NCBI GenBank assembly: GCA_020845955.1
Contig: JADLEU010000145.1
Span: forward strand, 1-41,930
Origin: Anaerolineales bacterium
GTDB lineage: Bacteria > Chloroflexota > Anaerolineae > Anaerolineales > UBA6663
Reading direction: 5' to 3'
Length of the DNA stretch: 41,930 nucleotides
Shown in pieces: positions 1 through 8,017 of the stretch. Position 1 is the stretch's first letter. Each line of letters opens with the position of its first letter. A program made the translations under genes and the position numbers. The notes beneath the pieces were generated by a model. It saw nothing but the letters and a program-made list of their open reading frames with translations, did no database searches and had not been told where the DNA came from.

Positions 1-57
1 CATGATCCGCAGATACTTCCGGCGCTCCTGGAGGGTCATTTGTTCCGTTTGGGCCAT
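1..57 (-). CDS. Transposase/integrase, N-terminal fragment cut by window edge
   Basis: Nineteen codons are visible, starting at the ATG at 57-55 and open to the window edge. The peptide includes the run MTLQERRKYLRIM, which resembles the N-terminus of integrase-type (DDE, IS481-like) transposases that begin with an ERRKYL-type segment. A GAGGA motif lies only three bases before the ATG, so the ribosome site is closely spaced. No catalytic residues are in view, so the family assignment is an inference from a short stretch plus the adjacent IS-like repeats. Confidence 0.5.
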   Translation of the reverse strand, partial: MAQTEQMTLQERRKYLRIM

Positions 58-63
58 AGTTCC

Positions 64-119
64 TCGGTGACATTATCATTTGAGCGAACTATAGCCCATC
101 GGTGTCATTTTAGATGACC
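64..119. repeat. Two imperfect direct repeats in IS end
   Basis: TCGGTGACATTATCATTTGA (64-83) and TCGGTGTCATTTTAGATGAC (99-118) share the TCGGTG-CATT core and are 35 bases apart. They are more AT-rich than everything downstream. I read them as transposase binding sites, with the outer copy near the element tip. Confidence 0.5.
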
Positions 120-131
120 TAACGCGCGCAA

Positions 132-160
132 TTGACACCCTCCGGGCGCGATGGTATGAT
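132..160 (+). promoter_or_regulatory. metK promoter, sigma-70 type
   Basis: A perfect -35 TTGACA (132-137) and a near-perfect -10 TATGAT (155-160) are separated by exactly 17 bases. Transcription should start near 167, about 25 bases before the riboswitch. The promoter sits only 12 bases inside the apparent IS boundary, so the IS inserted just upstream without removing it. Confidence 0.8.
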
Positions 161-191
161 GCGCGCACTACAATATAGCCCTATTACGGCG

Positions 192-300
192 CTCTTATCC
201 AGAGAGGCAGAGGGACCGGCCCAATGAAGCCTCGACAACCCGGCTGTGCGCAGCGCGGGTGCCAATTCCGGCAGATGCAGCACATTCTGGAAGATGAGAG
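192..300 (+). promoter_or_regulatory. SAM-I (S-box) riboswitch aptamer of metK
   Basis: The sequence carries the S-box signature: an AGAGGCAGAGGGACCGG-type 5' segment, ATGAAGCCTCGACAACC, GGTGCCAATTCCGGCAG and the closing TCTGGAAGATGAGAG. P1 forms between CTCTTATC (192-199) and GATGAGAG (293-300). GAGAGGG (296-302), which includes the 3' strand of P1, is exactly complementary to CCCTCTC (325-331) in the terminator arm, giving a seven-base-pair antiterminator. SAM binding should stabilise P1, free the terminator and stop transcription before metK. The S-box mechanism is established; the pairing was read directly here. Confidence 0.95.
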
Positions 301-320
301 GGTAACCAGCCGACCTGCTT

Positions 321-353
321 AGCCCCCTCTCGCCACGCGCAGCGGGGGCTTTT
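321..353 (+). terminator. Riboswitch expression-platform terminator (metK)
   Basis: AGCCCCC (321-327) pairs with GGGGGCT (344-350), followed by a short T run (350-353). It lies 20 bases after the aptamer and 26 bases before the metK start. Its 5' arm overlaps the antiterminator partner CCCTCTC, as expected for a SAM-off switch. Confidence 0.9.
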
Positions 354-378
354 GGTTAGGGATAAGGAGACGTATCAC

Positions 379-1623
379 ATGAGCAGCACTTTTATGTCCT
401 CGCCGCGGCTGATGTTCACATCCGAGTCAGTGACCGAGGGCCATCCCGACAAGATCTGCGACCAGGTCAGCGACGCGGTGCTGGACGCCTGCCTGGAGCA
501 GGACCCGATGAGCCGCGTCGCCTGCGAGACCGCGGTGAAGACCGGCTACGTGATGCTGTTGGGCGAGATCACCACGGGCGCTTTCGTCAACTTCGATGAG
601 CTGGTCCGGCGCGTGATCAGGGAAATCGGCTACGACAGCAGCGACAAGGGCTTTGACGGCAACACCTGCGGCGTGCTGTCGGCCATCGCGAGCCAGAGCC
701 CCGACATTGCGCTGGGCGTGGACCGCGCGTTGGAAGCCAAGGCCGGGGAGATGACCGACGACGAGATCGAGAAGATCGGCGCGGGTGACCAGGGCATGAT
801 GTTCGGTTTCGCCTGCAACGAGACCGAGGCCCTCATGCCCATGCCGATCTACCTGGCTCACAATCTCTCGCGCCGGCTGGCGCAGGTGCGCAAGGATGGG
901 ACGCTGCGCTGGCTGCGGCCGGATGGCAAGAGCCAGGTGACGGTTGAGTACGCCTACGGCCGCCCCAAGCGAGTGGATACGATTTTGATCAGCACGCAGC
1001 ACGCGCCCGAGATCAGCCAGGCCGAGATCCGCGCGGCCATCATCGAGCACGTGATCAATCCTACGATCCCGGCCGGCCTGCTCAACGGCAGCCCCAACAT
1101 CTACATCAATCCCACCGGGCGTTTTGTGGTGGGCGGCCCGATGGGCGACGCGGGCGTGACCGGCCGAAAGATCATCGTCGATACCTATGGCGGCATGGGC
1201 CGGCACGGCGGCGGCGCCTTTTCGGGCAAGGACCCGACCAAGGTCGACCGTTCGGCGGCTTACGCCGCGCGCTGGGTAGCCAAAAACGTGGTGGCGGCCG
1301 GCCTAGCCGAGCGCTGCGAGATCCAGGTGGCTTACGCGATCGGGGTGGCCCACCCCCTGAGCGTCAACGTCGAGACGTTCGGCACCGGCAAGGTCTCAGA
1401 CAGCGACATCGTGCGACTGGTCAACGAGCACTTCGATCTGCGGCCCGGCGCGATCATTCGCGATTTGAACCTGCGCCGCCCGATTTATCGGCGGACGGCG
1501 ACCTACGGGCATTTTGGCCGCACCGACATCGAAGCGCCCTGGGAGAACACCAACAAGGCCGCTGCGCTGCGGGCTGCCGCTCACCTGCCCGCGCCGGCCG
1601 TGGCGGTGCCTGTCGGCGTCTGA
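379..1623 (+). CDS. metK: S-adenosylmethionine synthetase
   Basis: MetK makes S-adenosylmethionine from ATP and L-methionine in the cytoplasm, releasing phosphate and pyrophosphate. The 414-residue product shows GHPDK at residues 21-25, the GAGDQG segment near 134 and the glycine-rich [12 protein letters not shown] loop at 277-288, all hallmarks of the family; length is normal. I chose the ATG at 379 because AAGGAGA (364-370) lies eight bases upstream. A TTG at 352 is in frame but falls in the terminator tail. It is transcribed from the promoter at 132-160 and controlled by the SAM-I riboswitch, so product SAM feeds back on its own gene. Confidence 0.97.
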   Translation: MSSTFMSSPRLMFTSESVTEGHPDKICDQVSDAVLDACLEQDPMSRVACETAVKTGYVMLLGEITTGAFVNFDELVRRVIREIGYDSSDKGFDGNTCGVLSAIASQSPDIALGVDRALEAKAGEMTDDEIEKIGAGDQGMMFGFACNETEALMPMPIYLAHNLSRRLAQVRKDGTLRWLRPDGKSQVTVEYAYGRPKRVDTILISTQHAPEISQAEIRAAIIEHVINPTIPAGLLNGSPNIYINPTGRFVVGGPMGDAGVTGRKIIVDTYGGMGRHGGGAFSGKDPTKVDRSAAYAARWVAKNVVAAGLAERCEIQVAYAIGVAHPLSVNVETFGTGKVSDSDIVRLVNEHFDLRPGAIIRDLNLRRPIYRRTATYGHFGRTDIEAPWENTNKAAALRAAAHLPAPAVAVPVGV

Positions 1624-1746
1624 GCGACTTGCCGCAGCGCCGCTGCGCTCGCCGATTTTGGGCGTGCCGAAAATGGGTGATGCCGGCCGGGAAAATGCTG
1701 GAGGCCGGCTGATACTATCTGGTGGCGCAAGCGAAGGAGAAAGCGC

Positions 1747-2103
1747 ATGCTAACAAAACGCAACCTTGGGCGCGGCAAAGTGCGCGTCACCTTCACCATG
1801 CCGCCTCTGGAGGGGGTGACGTCGATGGCGCTGGTGGGCGACTTCAACAATTGGAGCATTGTGGAGCACCCGCTGCGGCGCAACAGCGATGGCAGTTGGA
1901 CGACGGCCGTGACCCTGGAGAGCGGCCGCGACTACCAGTACCGCTATTTTGCCAACGGGACGGATTGGCATAACGACTGGAAAGCCGATGCCTATGTCGC
2001 CAATGAGTATGGCACGGACAATTCGGTCGTGAGCACTCAGGCCGCGAACATGCCAGCCGCCAGAACGGCCAAGAAACCCAGCAGCAAGAAGAAGGCCGCC
2101 TAA
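1747..2103 (+). CDS. Stand-alone CBM48/AMPK-type glycogen-binding-like protein
   Basis: A 118-residue protein dominated by one early-Set (isoamylase N-terminal, CBM48) beta-sandwich, about residues 10-95. Diagnostic pieces are VTSMALVGDFNNW and DYQYRYFANGTDWHNDW, the tryptophan-bearing strands that contact alpha-glucan in this family. The last 20 residues are an Ala/Lys/Ser tail (AKKPSSKKKAA) that is probably disordered. There is no catalytic domain. GAAGGAGA sits just before the ATG. Similar small proteins occur in bacteria as free carbohydrate-binding or regulatory modules; the ligand here is unknown. It follows metK by 123 bases and may be a separate unit. Confidence 0.8.
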   Translation: MLTKRNLGRGKVRVTFTMPPLEGVTSMALVGDFNNWSIVEHPLRRNSDGSWTTAVTLESGRDYQYRYFANGTDWHNDWKADAYVANEYGTDNSVVSTQAANMPAARTAKKPSSKKKAA

Positions 2104-2132
2104 GCACGAACAGCGACCCAGCCTGATACCTG

Positions 2133-2164
2133 GCCCGGGCCATGCTGGCGCCCGGGCATTGTGT
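2133..2164 (+). terminator. Probable intrinsic terminator after CBM48 gene
   Basis: GCCCGGGC (2133-2140) and GCCCGGGC (2150-2157) form a perfect eight-base-pair stem with a nine-base loop, followed by the T-rich ATTGTGTTT. It begins 30 bases after the stop codon. Confidence 0.6.
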
Positions 2165-2294
2165 TTAAGAGCGAAGCGGCGGCCTGTGCCGCGCTGGGAC
2201 CGCGGCAGCCGCGAATCGGCGGCTGTTTCTGCTATACTTGCCTATCCGTCGCGGCCTTGGGTCGTTTCCCCACACCATCTGGAGCTTGTGATCC

Positions 2295-3875
2295 GTGTCT
2301 GAAGTCGAGGCCATCTTGGAGGAAACCGTCCCGCAGTTGAAGGCACTGCGGACCGCCTACAGCCTGGCTGAATGGGAGGCTGCGACCACGGGCACGCCTG
2401 AAGCCAACCGCCAGAATCAGGCCGCCCAGGCGGCTCTGATGCGCTTCCTGGCCGATCCACGGCGATATGCTGCCCTGAAACGGCTTTATGAAGCCGGGGG
2501 CGCGGCGGACCCCTTGCTGGCGAGGCAGCTCAAGCTGCTCTATCTTCAGGCGGCTGAGAACCAGCAGGATGAGGCCGCCATCGAGCGCCTGACGCAGCTC
2601 GAAGCCGCGGTCCGTGATCGGTATTACAACTTCCGCGGCGTGGTGGGCGGCCGGGCGCAGAGCGACAACGAGCTCGACAACCTGCTGGCCAACAGCACCA
2701 ACACGGCCGTGGCCCGGGAGGCCTGGGAGGCCAGCAAACAGGTGGGGGGTGAGGTGGCCGGCCTCGTGCGGGAGCTGGCGCGGACCCGTAACGCCGCTGC
2801 CCAGCGCCAGGGCTTTCGCGATCATTTCCACCGCGCGCTGGAGCTGGGCGAGATCGAAGAGCAGTACCTCTTGAGCCTCTTCAAGCATCTAGAACGGGCC
2901 ACCGACGAACCCTTTGCGCGGTTGAAGGCCAGCCTGGACGAGGCTCTGGCCCGGCGCTTTGCCCTGCCGGCCGGCGCGCTAGGCCCCTGGCATTATGGCG
3001 ACCGCTTTTTTCAGAAGCCGCCGTCCGTGGGTGAGGTCAACTTCGACGGTCTGTTCGCCGGCAAGGACCCGGTGGCCCTGGCGCTGGCGACCTACGATGG
3101 GCTCGGTTTGGAGGTCCGCGACATCCTGGAGCGCTCGGACCTGTATGCCCGGCCGGGCAAGAACCAACACGCCTTCTGCACTGACATCGACAAAGAAGGC
3201 GATGTGCGCACCCTGAACAACCTCGAGCCCACGCATCGCTGGAACGAGACGCTGCTGCACGAGCTGGGGCACGCGGTCTACGACAAGTATCAGGACCGCG
3301 GCCTGCCGTGGCTGCTACGCGGTTACCCGCATGTGCTCTCGACCGAGGCGATTGCCATTCTGCTGGGCTCGCTGTCCAACGACCAGGAGTGGCTCACGAC
3401 CATCGTGGGCGTGCCGGCGGCCGAGGCCGAGCGGGTGGCTCGGGCCGCCCAGGCCTTCGCGCGTGCCAACGCCCTGATCTTCAGCCGCTGGGTGCTGGTC
3501 ATGACCCACTTCGAGCGCGGGCTGTATGCCCACCCAGACGGCGACCTCGACAGCCTGTGGTGGGATCTGGTGGAACGCTACCAGGGTCTGCGGCGGCCGG
3601 GCGATCGCCGGGCCCCCGACTGGGCTGCCAAGATCCACATCGCCCTGTACCCGGTGTACTACCACAACTATGAGCTTGGGAACCTGGTGGCGGCGCAGCT
3701 GCGGCACTGTCTGGACCAGGCGGCGGGTGGCCTGACCGGGCGCTCCGGGGCCGGCCGCTGGCTGGTCGAGCACTACTTCTGGCCCGGCAACCGCCAGGCC
3801 TGGCCCGAGCACATCACGGCGGCAACCGGCGAGCCGCTCAACCCCGACTATTTCGTGCGAGCGCTGGACGGATAG
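2295..3875 (+). CDS. M2/M3-like zinc metallopeptidase (carboxydipeptidase type)
   Basis: A 526-residue, mostly alpha-helical cytoplasmic-looking protein with no signal peptide. The zinc motif HELGH is at residues 322-326, and a downstream glutamate in STEAIAILLG (E351) sits at nearly the spacing of the third ligand in the angiotensin-converting-enzyme (M2) family. This makes it a gluzincin that likely cuts peptides, probably as a peptidyl-dipeptidase or oligopeptidase. The segment LPWLLR between the two motifs also fits M2. The start is a GTG with GGAG ten bases upstream. M3 oligopeptidase F relatives are the main alternative. It heads the tight gene run ending at 8544. Confidence 0.8.
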   Translation: MSEVEAILEETVPQLKALRTAYSLAEWEAATTGTPEANRQNQAAQAALMRFLADPRRYAALKRLYEAGGAADPLLARQLKLLYLQAAENQQDEAAIERLTQLEAAVRDRYYNFRGVVGGRAQSDNELDNLLANSTNTAVAREAWEASKQVGGEVAGLVRELARTRNAAAQRQGFRDHFHRALELGEIEEQYLLSLFKHLERATDEPFARLKASLDEALARRFALPAGALGPWHYGDRFFQKPPSVGEVNFDGLFAGKDPVALALATYDGLGLEVRDILERSDLYARPGKNQHAFCTDIDKEGDVRTLNNLEPTHRWNETLLHELGHAVYDKYQDRGLPWLLRGYPHVLSTEAIAILLGSLSNDQEWLTTIVGVPAAEAERVARAAQAFARANALIFSRWVLVMTHFERGLYAHPDGDLDSLWWDLVERYQGLRRPGDRRAPDWAAKIHIALYPVYYHNYELGNLVAAQLRHCLDQAAGGLTGRSGAGRWLVEHYFWPGNRQAWPEHITAATGEPLNPDYFVRALDG

Positions 3876-3888
3876 GCGGCGAGCGGGG

Positions 3889-4230
3889 ATGGATCTGCGC
3901 GAGCTGACCGAGGCCATGCATGCCTTTGTCGCGTCCAAGGGCTGGTACGCGGCGGATAGCCCGCGCCCACAGACGCCGCGCAATCTGGCGGCCTCCCTGG
4001 CGATCGAGGCGGCCGAGGTGTTGGAACACTACCAGTGGAGCGAGGCCGCCGCTCCAGCCGAGTTGGCGGGTGAGCTGGCGGACGTGGCGCTGTACCTACT
4101 GCAATTGGCCAGCGTGACCGGCATCGATCTGGAGCAAGCGATCCTCGCCAAGCTAGAGCGCAACTACGCACGCCAGTGGGGCGCGCCGCCCGGCACGCCG
4201 GCCCAGCCGCCCGGCGGCGCCAGCGCGTGA
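3889..4230 (+). CDS. MazG-like nucleotide pyrophosphohydrolase
   Basis: A 113-residue protein of the all-alpha NTP pyrophosphatase superfamily (MazG/RS21-C6 dCTPase type). The metal-binding pattern ExxE...ExxD is visible as E40-x-x-E43 and E62-x-x-D65, and the C-terminal half reads VTGIDLEQAILAKLERNYAR, the usual third helix. These enzymes hydrolyse (deoxy)nucleoside triphosphates to the monophosphate and pyrophosphate, often to remove non-canonical nucleotides; the substrate here is not known. It starts 13 bases after the peptidase gene, and its stop overlaps the next start by four bases, implying translational coupling. Confidence 0.85.
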   Translation: MDLRELTEAMHAFVASKGWYAADSPRPQTPRNLAASLAIEAAEVLEHYQWSEAAAPAELAGELADVALYLLQLASVTGIDLEQAILAKLERNYARQWGAPPGTPAQPPGGASA

Positions 4231-4925
4231 AGATCCTGGCGATTAGCGACGAAGTGGTTGACCTGCTCTACAGCGCGCGCCTGCGCCAGAACTTTGGCCA
4301 CGTCGACCTGGTGCTGGGCTGCGGCGATCTGCCTTTCTACTACCTGGAATACATCGTCACCGCGCTCGACGTGCCGCTGTATTACGTGCCGGGCAATCAC
4401 GATCGGCTGGAGCAGTATCTGAGCGATGGCCGTATCATCCACCAGGCCGAGGGCTGCGAAGCGCTGGACGGGCGCGCGGTCGACGCCGCGCGACAGATTG
4501 GGGCCAGGCTGCGCTCCACAGGCCAGGCGGCGAGCGGCTCGCCGGCGCTGCTGGTGGCCGGGCTGGGCGGCAGCATGCGGTACAACGCCGAGGGCATCCA
4601 CCAATACACGGAGGCTGAGATGTGGGTCCGGGCGGCGCGGCTGGCGCCGTCGCTGCTGCGCAACCGCCTGCGCTATGGCCGCTTTCTGGATATCCTCGTG
4701 ACGCACGCCCCGCCGCGCGGGATCCACGACGACACCGACCCGGCGCACATAGGCTTTCAGGTATTTCGGACCCTGATGGACGTGTTCCGGCCACGGTTGC
4801 TGCTGCACGGCCACGCGCACGTCTATCGCTCCGACACGGTTACCCGCACGCGCTACAAGGATACCCAGGTGATCAACGTCTATCCCTATCGCCTGATCGA
4901 ATGGGATGGCGCGGACCATGACTGA
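4227..4925 (+). CDS. Calcineurin-like metallophosphoesterase
   Basis: A 232-residue binuclear metal phosphoesterase. Visible motifs in order are SDEVVD (D8), GCGDLP (D34), GNHD (57-59), THAPP (H160) and LHGHAH (194-198). The first motif lacks the usual DxH histidine, having D8-E-V, so metal coordination at that site may be altered. I start it at the GTG at 4227, which overlaps the preceding TGA as GTGA; the longer open frame upstream encodes only low-complexity Arg/Ala residues inside the MazG gene. Substrate could be a nucleotide, phosphoprotein or sugar phosphate. Confidence 0.85.
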   Translation: MKILAISDEVVDLLYSARLRQNFGHVDLVLGCGDLPFYYLEYIVTALDVPLYYVPGNHDRLEQYLSDGRIIHQAEGCEALDGRAVDAARQIGARLRSTGQAASGSPALLVAGLGGSMRYNAEGIHQYTEAEMWVRAARLAPSLLRNRLRYGRFLDILVTHAPPRGIHDDTDPAHIGFQVFRTLMDVFRPRLLLHGHAHVYRSDTVTRTRYKDTQVINVYPYRLIEWDGADHD

Positions 4926-5808
4926 TTTGAGTTCGCTGCGCGCCCAGGCCGACTTCAGCGCCGCCCGCGCCAAGGCCCTGTTTCGCGAGCTGGCGGCGCT
5001 GGTCACGGGGCGTGACAACAAACTGCTGGCTTTCGAGACGGTGCGCGAGAAACTGCGCGTGGGCGGGCCCATCTACCGCGGCGTGCAAGCCGTGCGGCTC
5101 GATCAGATCGTGGGCAGCGTCAACCGCTACCGGGACTTCGATCGCGCTTTTCTGCCGACCCAGGCCCACACGGCCGACCGCTGGCGCAAGATCTCGCGCG
5201 CCTGGTACGATGAAGTGAGCCTGCCGCCCGTGCTGCTGTACAAGGTCGGCGAGATCTATTTCGTGGTGGACGGCAACCACCGGGTATCGGTGGCGCGTGA
5301 GCAGGGCCAGGAGTATATCGACGCCGAGGTGCGTGAGTGCGAGGTGAAGGTGCCGGTGACGCCCAACCTGGGGCCGGATGACCTGGAAGAGTTGGGGGCC
5401 AAGGTGGAGTTTCTCGAGCGCACCCGTCTGGATGATCTGCGCCCGGCGGCGGACATCACCGTCACGATCCTGGGTGGATACGCCCGCATGCTGGAGCACG
5501 TCGCCGTGCACCGCTACTTTATGGGCCTGGACTTCCGGCGGGACGTGGCGGAGGCCGAAGCGGTCGAACACTGGTATGATACGGTCTACTCGCCGGTGAC
5601 GCGCGTGATCCGCGCCAGCGCGGTCATGCAGGCCTTCCCCAACCGGACCGAGGCCGACTTCTACCTGTGGGTGCTGGATCACCGCCACTACCTGGTGTCG
5701 CAGGGCAAGGCCAACCTGGTGGAGCCGGGGCAGGTGGCCGAGGAGTTTGTGCGCCTGTATTTTCGGCAGACGACGCTGAGGCCGCCGAGTGAGCTGCCTC
5801 GCACCTGA
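4918..5808 (+). CDS. ParB/Srx-fold protein
   Basis: A 296-residue protein with the ParB/sulfiredoxin-fold signature DGNHRVSVAREQG starting at residue 118, preceded by LPPVLLYKVGEIYFVV. The N-terminal 80 residues are helical (YRGVQAVRLDQIVGSVNRYR) and the C-terminal half is helical too, with no recognisable helix-turn-helix, so this is not a chromosome-partition ParB. ParB/Srx-fold relatives include CTP-binding switches, nucleases and free-serine kinases. The ATG at 4918 overlaps the phosphoesterase stop by eight bases; another ATG at 4906 adds four residues. Function unknown, but tied by overlap to the two phosphate-handling genes before it. Confidence 0.65.
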   Translation: MTDLSSLRAQADFSAARAKALFRELAALVTGRDNKLLAFETVREKLRVGGPIYRGVQAVRLDQIVGSVNRYRDFDRAFLPTQAHTADRWRKISRAWYDEVSLPPVLLYKVGEIYFVVDGNHRVSVAREQGQEYIDAEVRECEVKVPVTPNLGPDDLEELGAKVEFLERTRLDDLRPAADITVTILGGYARMLEHVAVHRYFMGLDFRRDVAEAEAVEHWYDTVYSPVTRVIRASAVMQAFPNRTEADFYLWVLDHRHYLVSQGKANLVEPGQVAEEFVRLYFRQTTLRPPSELPRT

Positions 5809-5823
5809 GCGCATAGGTGCGCC

Positions 5824-6882
5824 GTGGCCTGGCCCTTTACCAACGCCGAACTGACCGCCGGGCTGCGCCGCTATTTTGCCCAACCCGGGCTACGCGTGCG
5901 CGGCGCCAGCGACTATCCGCCAGCGGCGCCGCGCCTGCAAGGCCGGGCGGCGCAAGGCGTGCGCGGGCTGCGGGTGGACTATGTGGTTGGCGAAGCCGCT
6001 TCGACCGTCGATTGCGTGGTGAAAGAGCCGGTGGGCCGGACGGGCCTGGCCAGCCCCGGCCTGTGCGAGGCCGGCCTCTACCGCTCGCTGGCCATGCAGC
6101 TGCCCATGCCGACCCCGGCGCTGATCGCGGCCGACCCTGACGGCGCCTGGCTGGTGCTGGAGGCGGTCGAGGCGGTCGAGGCGCCTGGGGCCTGGGGCGC
6201 CGAGGAATTCTACGCGGCCGTGAAGCTGCTGGCGCGGCTGCACGAGCGGTTCTGGGGCCTGGCCGATGACCTGGATACCTATCTGTGGCTGCTTCGGCCG
6301 TTGACGCGTGACTACGGGATCCACGTTCAGGCCGCGGCGCATGCCCTGGGCCAAATGGTGCGGGACGAATGGCCGCCGCTCATCGCGCACTCGCCCCAGA
6401 TCGTAGGCGCCTTGGGGCAGATCATCTCGCAGGCTGAGCAGGTGGTGGCGCCGTTGCGCGCCCAACCGTTCACGCTGCTGCACGGCGACTATTGGGCGGG
6501 CAGCATCGTGCGCGACGAGACCGGCGACATGATCGTGCTGGACTGGGGGCTGGCGGGGCTGGGGCCAGGCGTGTTGGACCTGGTGACGACGGTTACGACC
6601 AGCCAGTGGTTGGCGGGCGAGCTGCCCGTGCCGGCGGAGAGGCTGGCGGCCCGCTACCGGCGCGAGGTCGCGGCGCTGGTGGGACGGCGCTGGTCGGAAG
6701 CGGAATGGTCTGAGCAGTGGGACCATGCGCTGCTGTGGCGCTTTATGCAAGAAATGCTTACCTGGGTGGCGAGCGCGCCCCGTGAGATCTACCAGGCGCG
6801 CGCCCAACAATTCGAGGACGTGTGGCTGCGGCCGGCGCTGGCTGCGGCCGGGCGGCGCCTGCCGCCACTATCTGGCTTGTAA
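5824..6882 (+). CDS. Aminoglycoside-phosphotransferase (APH)-family kinase
   Basis: A 352-residue protein with the APH-family catalytic loop HGDYWAGSIV at residues 220-229 (catalytic D222) and the metal-binding DWG at 240-242 in place of DFG. The N-terminal ATP-binding lobe contains VVKEPVGRTGL and LVLEAVEAVE, with a glutamate-rich hinge. Family members phosphorylate small molecules such as aminoglycosides, choline, homoserine or sugars; no resistance role can be inferred. It begins with GTG 15 bases after the ParB-like gene and is followed after 52 bases by the M19 gene, consistent with one operon. Confidence 0.8.
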   Translation: MAWPFTNAELTAGLRRYFAQPGLRVRGASDYPPAAPRLQGRAAQGVRGLRVDYVVGEAASTVDCVVKEPVGRTGLASPGLCEAGLYRSLAMQLPMPTPALIAADPDGAWLVLEAVEAVEAPGAWGAEEFYAAVKLLARLHERFWGLADDLDTYLWLLRPLTRDYGIHVQAAAHALGQMVRDEWPPLIAHSPQIVGALGQIISQAEQVVAPLRAQPFTLLHGDYWAGSIVRDETGDMIVLDWGLAGLGPGVLDLVTTVTTSQWLAGELPVPAERLAARYRREVAALVGRRWSEAEWSEQWDHALLWRFMQEMLTWVASAPREIYQARAQQFEDVWLRPALAAAGRRLPPLSGL

Positions 6883-6934
6883 GCCGGGCCAGCGCGGACA
6901 GCCCAGCACAAGCCAAGCCGAACAAAGAGCCGAT

Positions 6935-8017
6935 ATGCCCATCCTTGTGGACGCTCACCAAGACCTGGCCTGGAATGTATTGACGTTTGGCCGCGACTAT
7001 TCGCGCAGCGCCCTGGAGACCCGCGCGCTCGAGCAGAGGGACGGCCTGGCCGTGCAGCACAACGGCAGCACGCTGCTGGGGCTCCCGGAGTACCTGCAAG
7101 GCCAGGTGGCCGTGATCTTTGCGACTTTGTTTGCTGCGCCCGCCCGGCATCTGAGCGGGGCCTGGGATACGCAGAAGTACGCCACGCCGCAAGAAGCGCA
7201 CGCGCTGGCGCAGGCCCAGTTGGACGTCTATCACCGGCTGGCGGATGAGAATGAGGCCTTTGAGCTGATCGGGACCCGCGCCGACCTGGAGCGGGTGCTG
7301 GCCGCTTGGGTCGGGCCGGCGGATGGCCGGCGCGTGGGCCTAGTGCCGCTGATGGAGGGCGCGGACCCGATCCGCGAGCCGCCGGAGGCCGAGGCCTGGA
7401 TGTCGCGCGGGGTGCGCATCGTGGGACTGGCCTGGTCCGGCACGCGCTACGCCGGGGGCACCGGCGAGCCGGGCCCCCTGACGCCCGATGGCCGGCGGCT
7501 GCTGGAGACGATGGCCGCGGCGGGGCTGATCCTGGATTTGTCGCACGCCTCCGACGAGTCGTTCCTGGAAGCGCTCGACCGCTTTTCTGGCACGGTTATT
7601 GCTTCGCATGCCAACGCGCGCGCGCTGCTGAAGGACTTTGCGCGGCCGGAACGGCTGCTGTCGGACGAGATGATCCGCCGGCTGGCGGGGGCGGGGGGCG
7701 TGATCGGCGTGGTGCCCTACAACCGCTTTCTCAAGGCCTGGCAGCCTGGCGACGGCAAGGCGGCCGTGACGCTGGCCGACGTGGCGGCGCACATCGATCA
7801 CATCTGCCAGGTGACGGGCAGCGCCGCGCACGTGGGGCTGGGATCGGATTTTGACGGGGGCTTCGGCGTGGAGCGCACGCCAGCCGAGATCGACACGATT
7901 GCCGATCTGCAGAAGCTGGACGGGGCGCTGCGCAGCCGGGGCTATTCGCCGGCCGACGTGGCCGGCATCCTGGGGCAGAACTGGATCGATCTCCTGCGAC
8001 GAGGACTGCCGGGATGA
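6935..8017 (+). CDS. Membrane-dipeptidase (peptidase M19) family protein
   Basis: A 360-residue amidohydrolase-fold peptidase. Zinc ligands of the renal dipeptidase family are visible: H8 and D10 in VDAHQDLAWN, the bridging E141 in LMEGAD, and histidines in DLSHASD and IASHANAR; GLGSDFDGG near the end is another M19 hallmark. The family cleaves dipeptides, including those with a D-residue at the C-terminal position. There is no signal peptide, so the protein is probably cytoplasmic. I use the ATG at 6935; the reading frame extends upstream only through the APH gene. Its TGA overlaps the next ATG (ATGA, 8014-8017). Confidence 0.92.
   Translation: MPILVDAHQDLAWNVLTFGRDYSRSALETRALEQRDGLAVQHNGSTLLGLPEYLQGQVAVIFATLFAAPARHLSGAWDTQKYATPQEAHALAQAQLDVYHRLADENEAFELIGTRADLERVLAAWVGPADGRRVGLVPLMEGADPIREPPEAEAWMSRGVRIVGLAWSGTRYAGGTGEPGPLTPDGRRLLETMAAAGLILDLSHASDESFLEALDRFSGTVIASHANARALLKDFARPERLLSDEMIRRLAGAGGVIGVVPYNRFLKAWQPGDGKAAVTLADVAAHIDHICQVTGSAAHVGLGSDFDGGFGVERTPAEIDTIADLQKLDGALRSRGYSPADVAGILGQNWIDLLRRGLPG

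Larger units (their letters stand above)
1..120 (-). mobile_element. Left-edge insertion sequence end (partial)
   Basis: The window opens inside what looks like an insertion sequence. Its transposase reads leftward off the edge, and upstream of that start codon lie two related AT-rich copies of a roughly 20-base motif (64-84 and 99-119), typical of the subterminal binding sites at an IS terminus. The AT-rich stretch stops at about 120, where high-GC chromosomal sequence and the metK promoter begin. The exact IS boundary and any target duplication cannot be set because the other end is outside the window. Confidence 0.55.

Noticed and set aside
64-119. Direct repeats as a CRISPR array
   Set aside because: Only two imperfect copies with a 15-base gap and no cas genes; better explained as IS-end sites.
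352-378. TTG upstream start for metK
   Set aside because: It lies in the T tract of the riboswitch terminator; ATG 379 has AAGGAGA at proper spacing.
427-1206. Long open frame antisense to metK
   Set aside because: High GC keeps the opposite strand open; the peptide is His/Arg/Ala-rich without motifs, while metK is certain. The same applies to long antisense frames at 4873-5883, 11946-13430, 17381-18790 and 20306-21403.
5824-6882. Antibiotic resistance gene
   Set aside because: The APH fold covers many small-molecule kinases; context is metabolic and no specific resistance motifs are seen.
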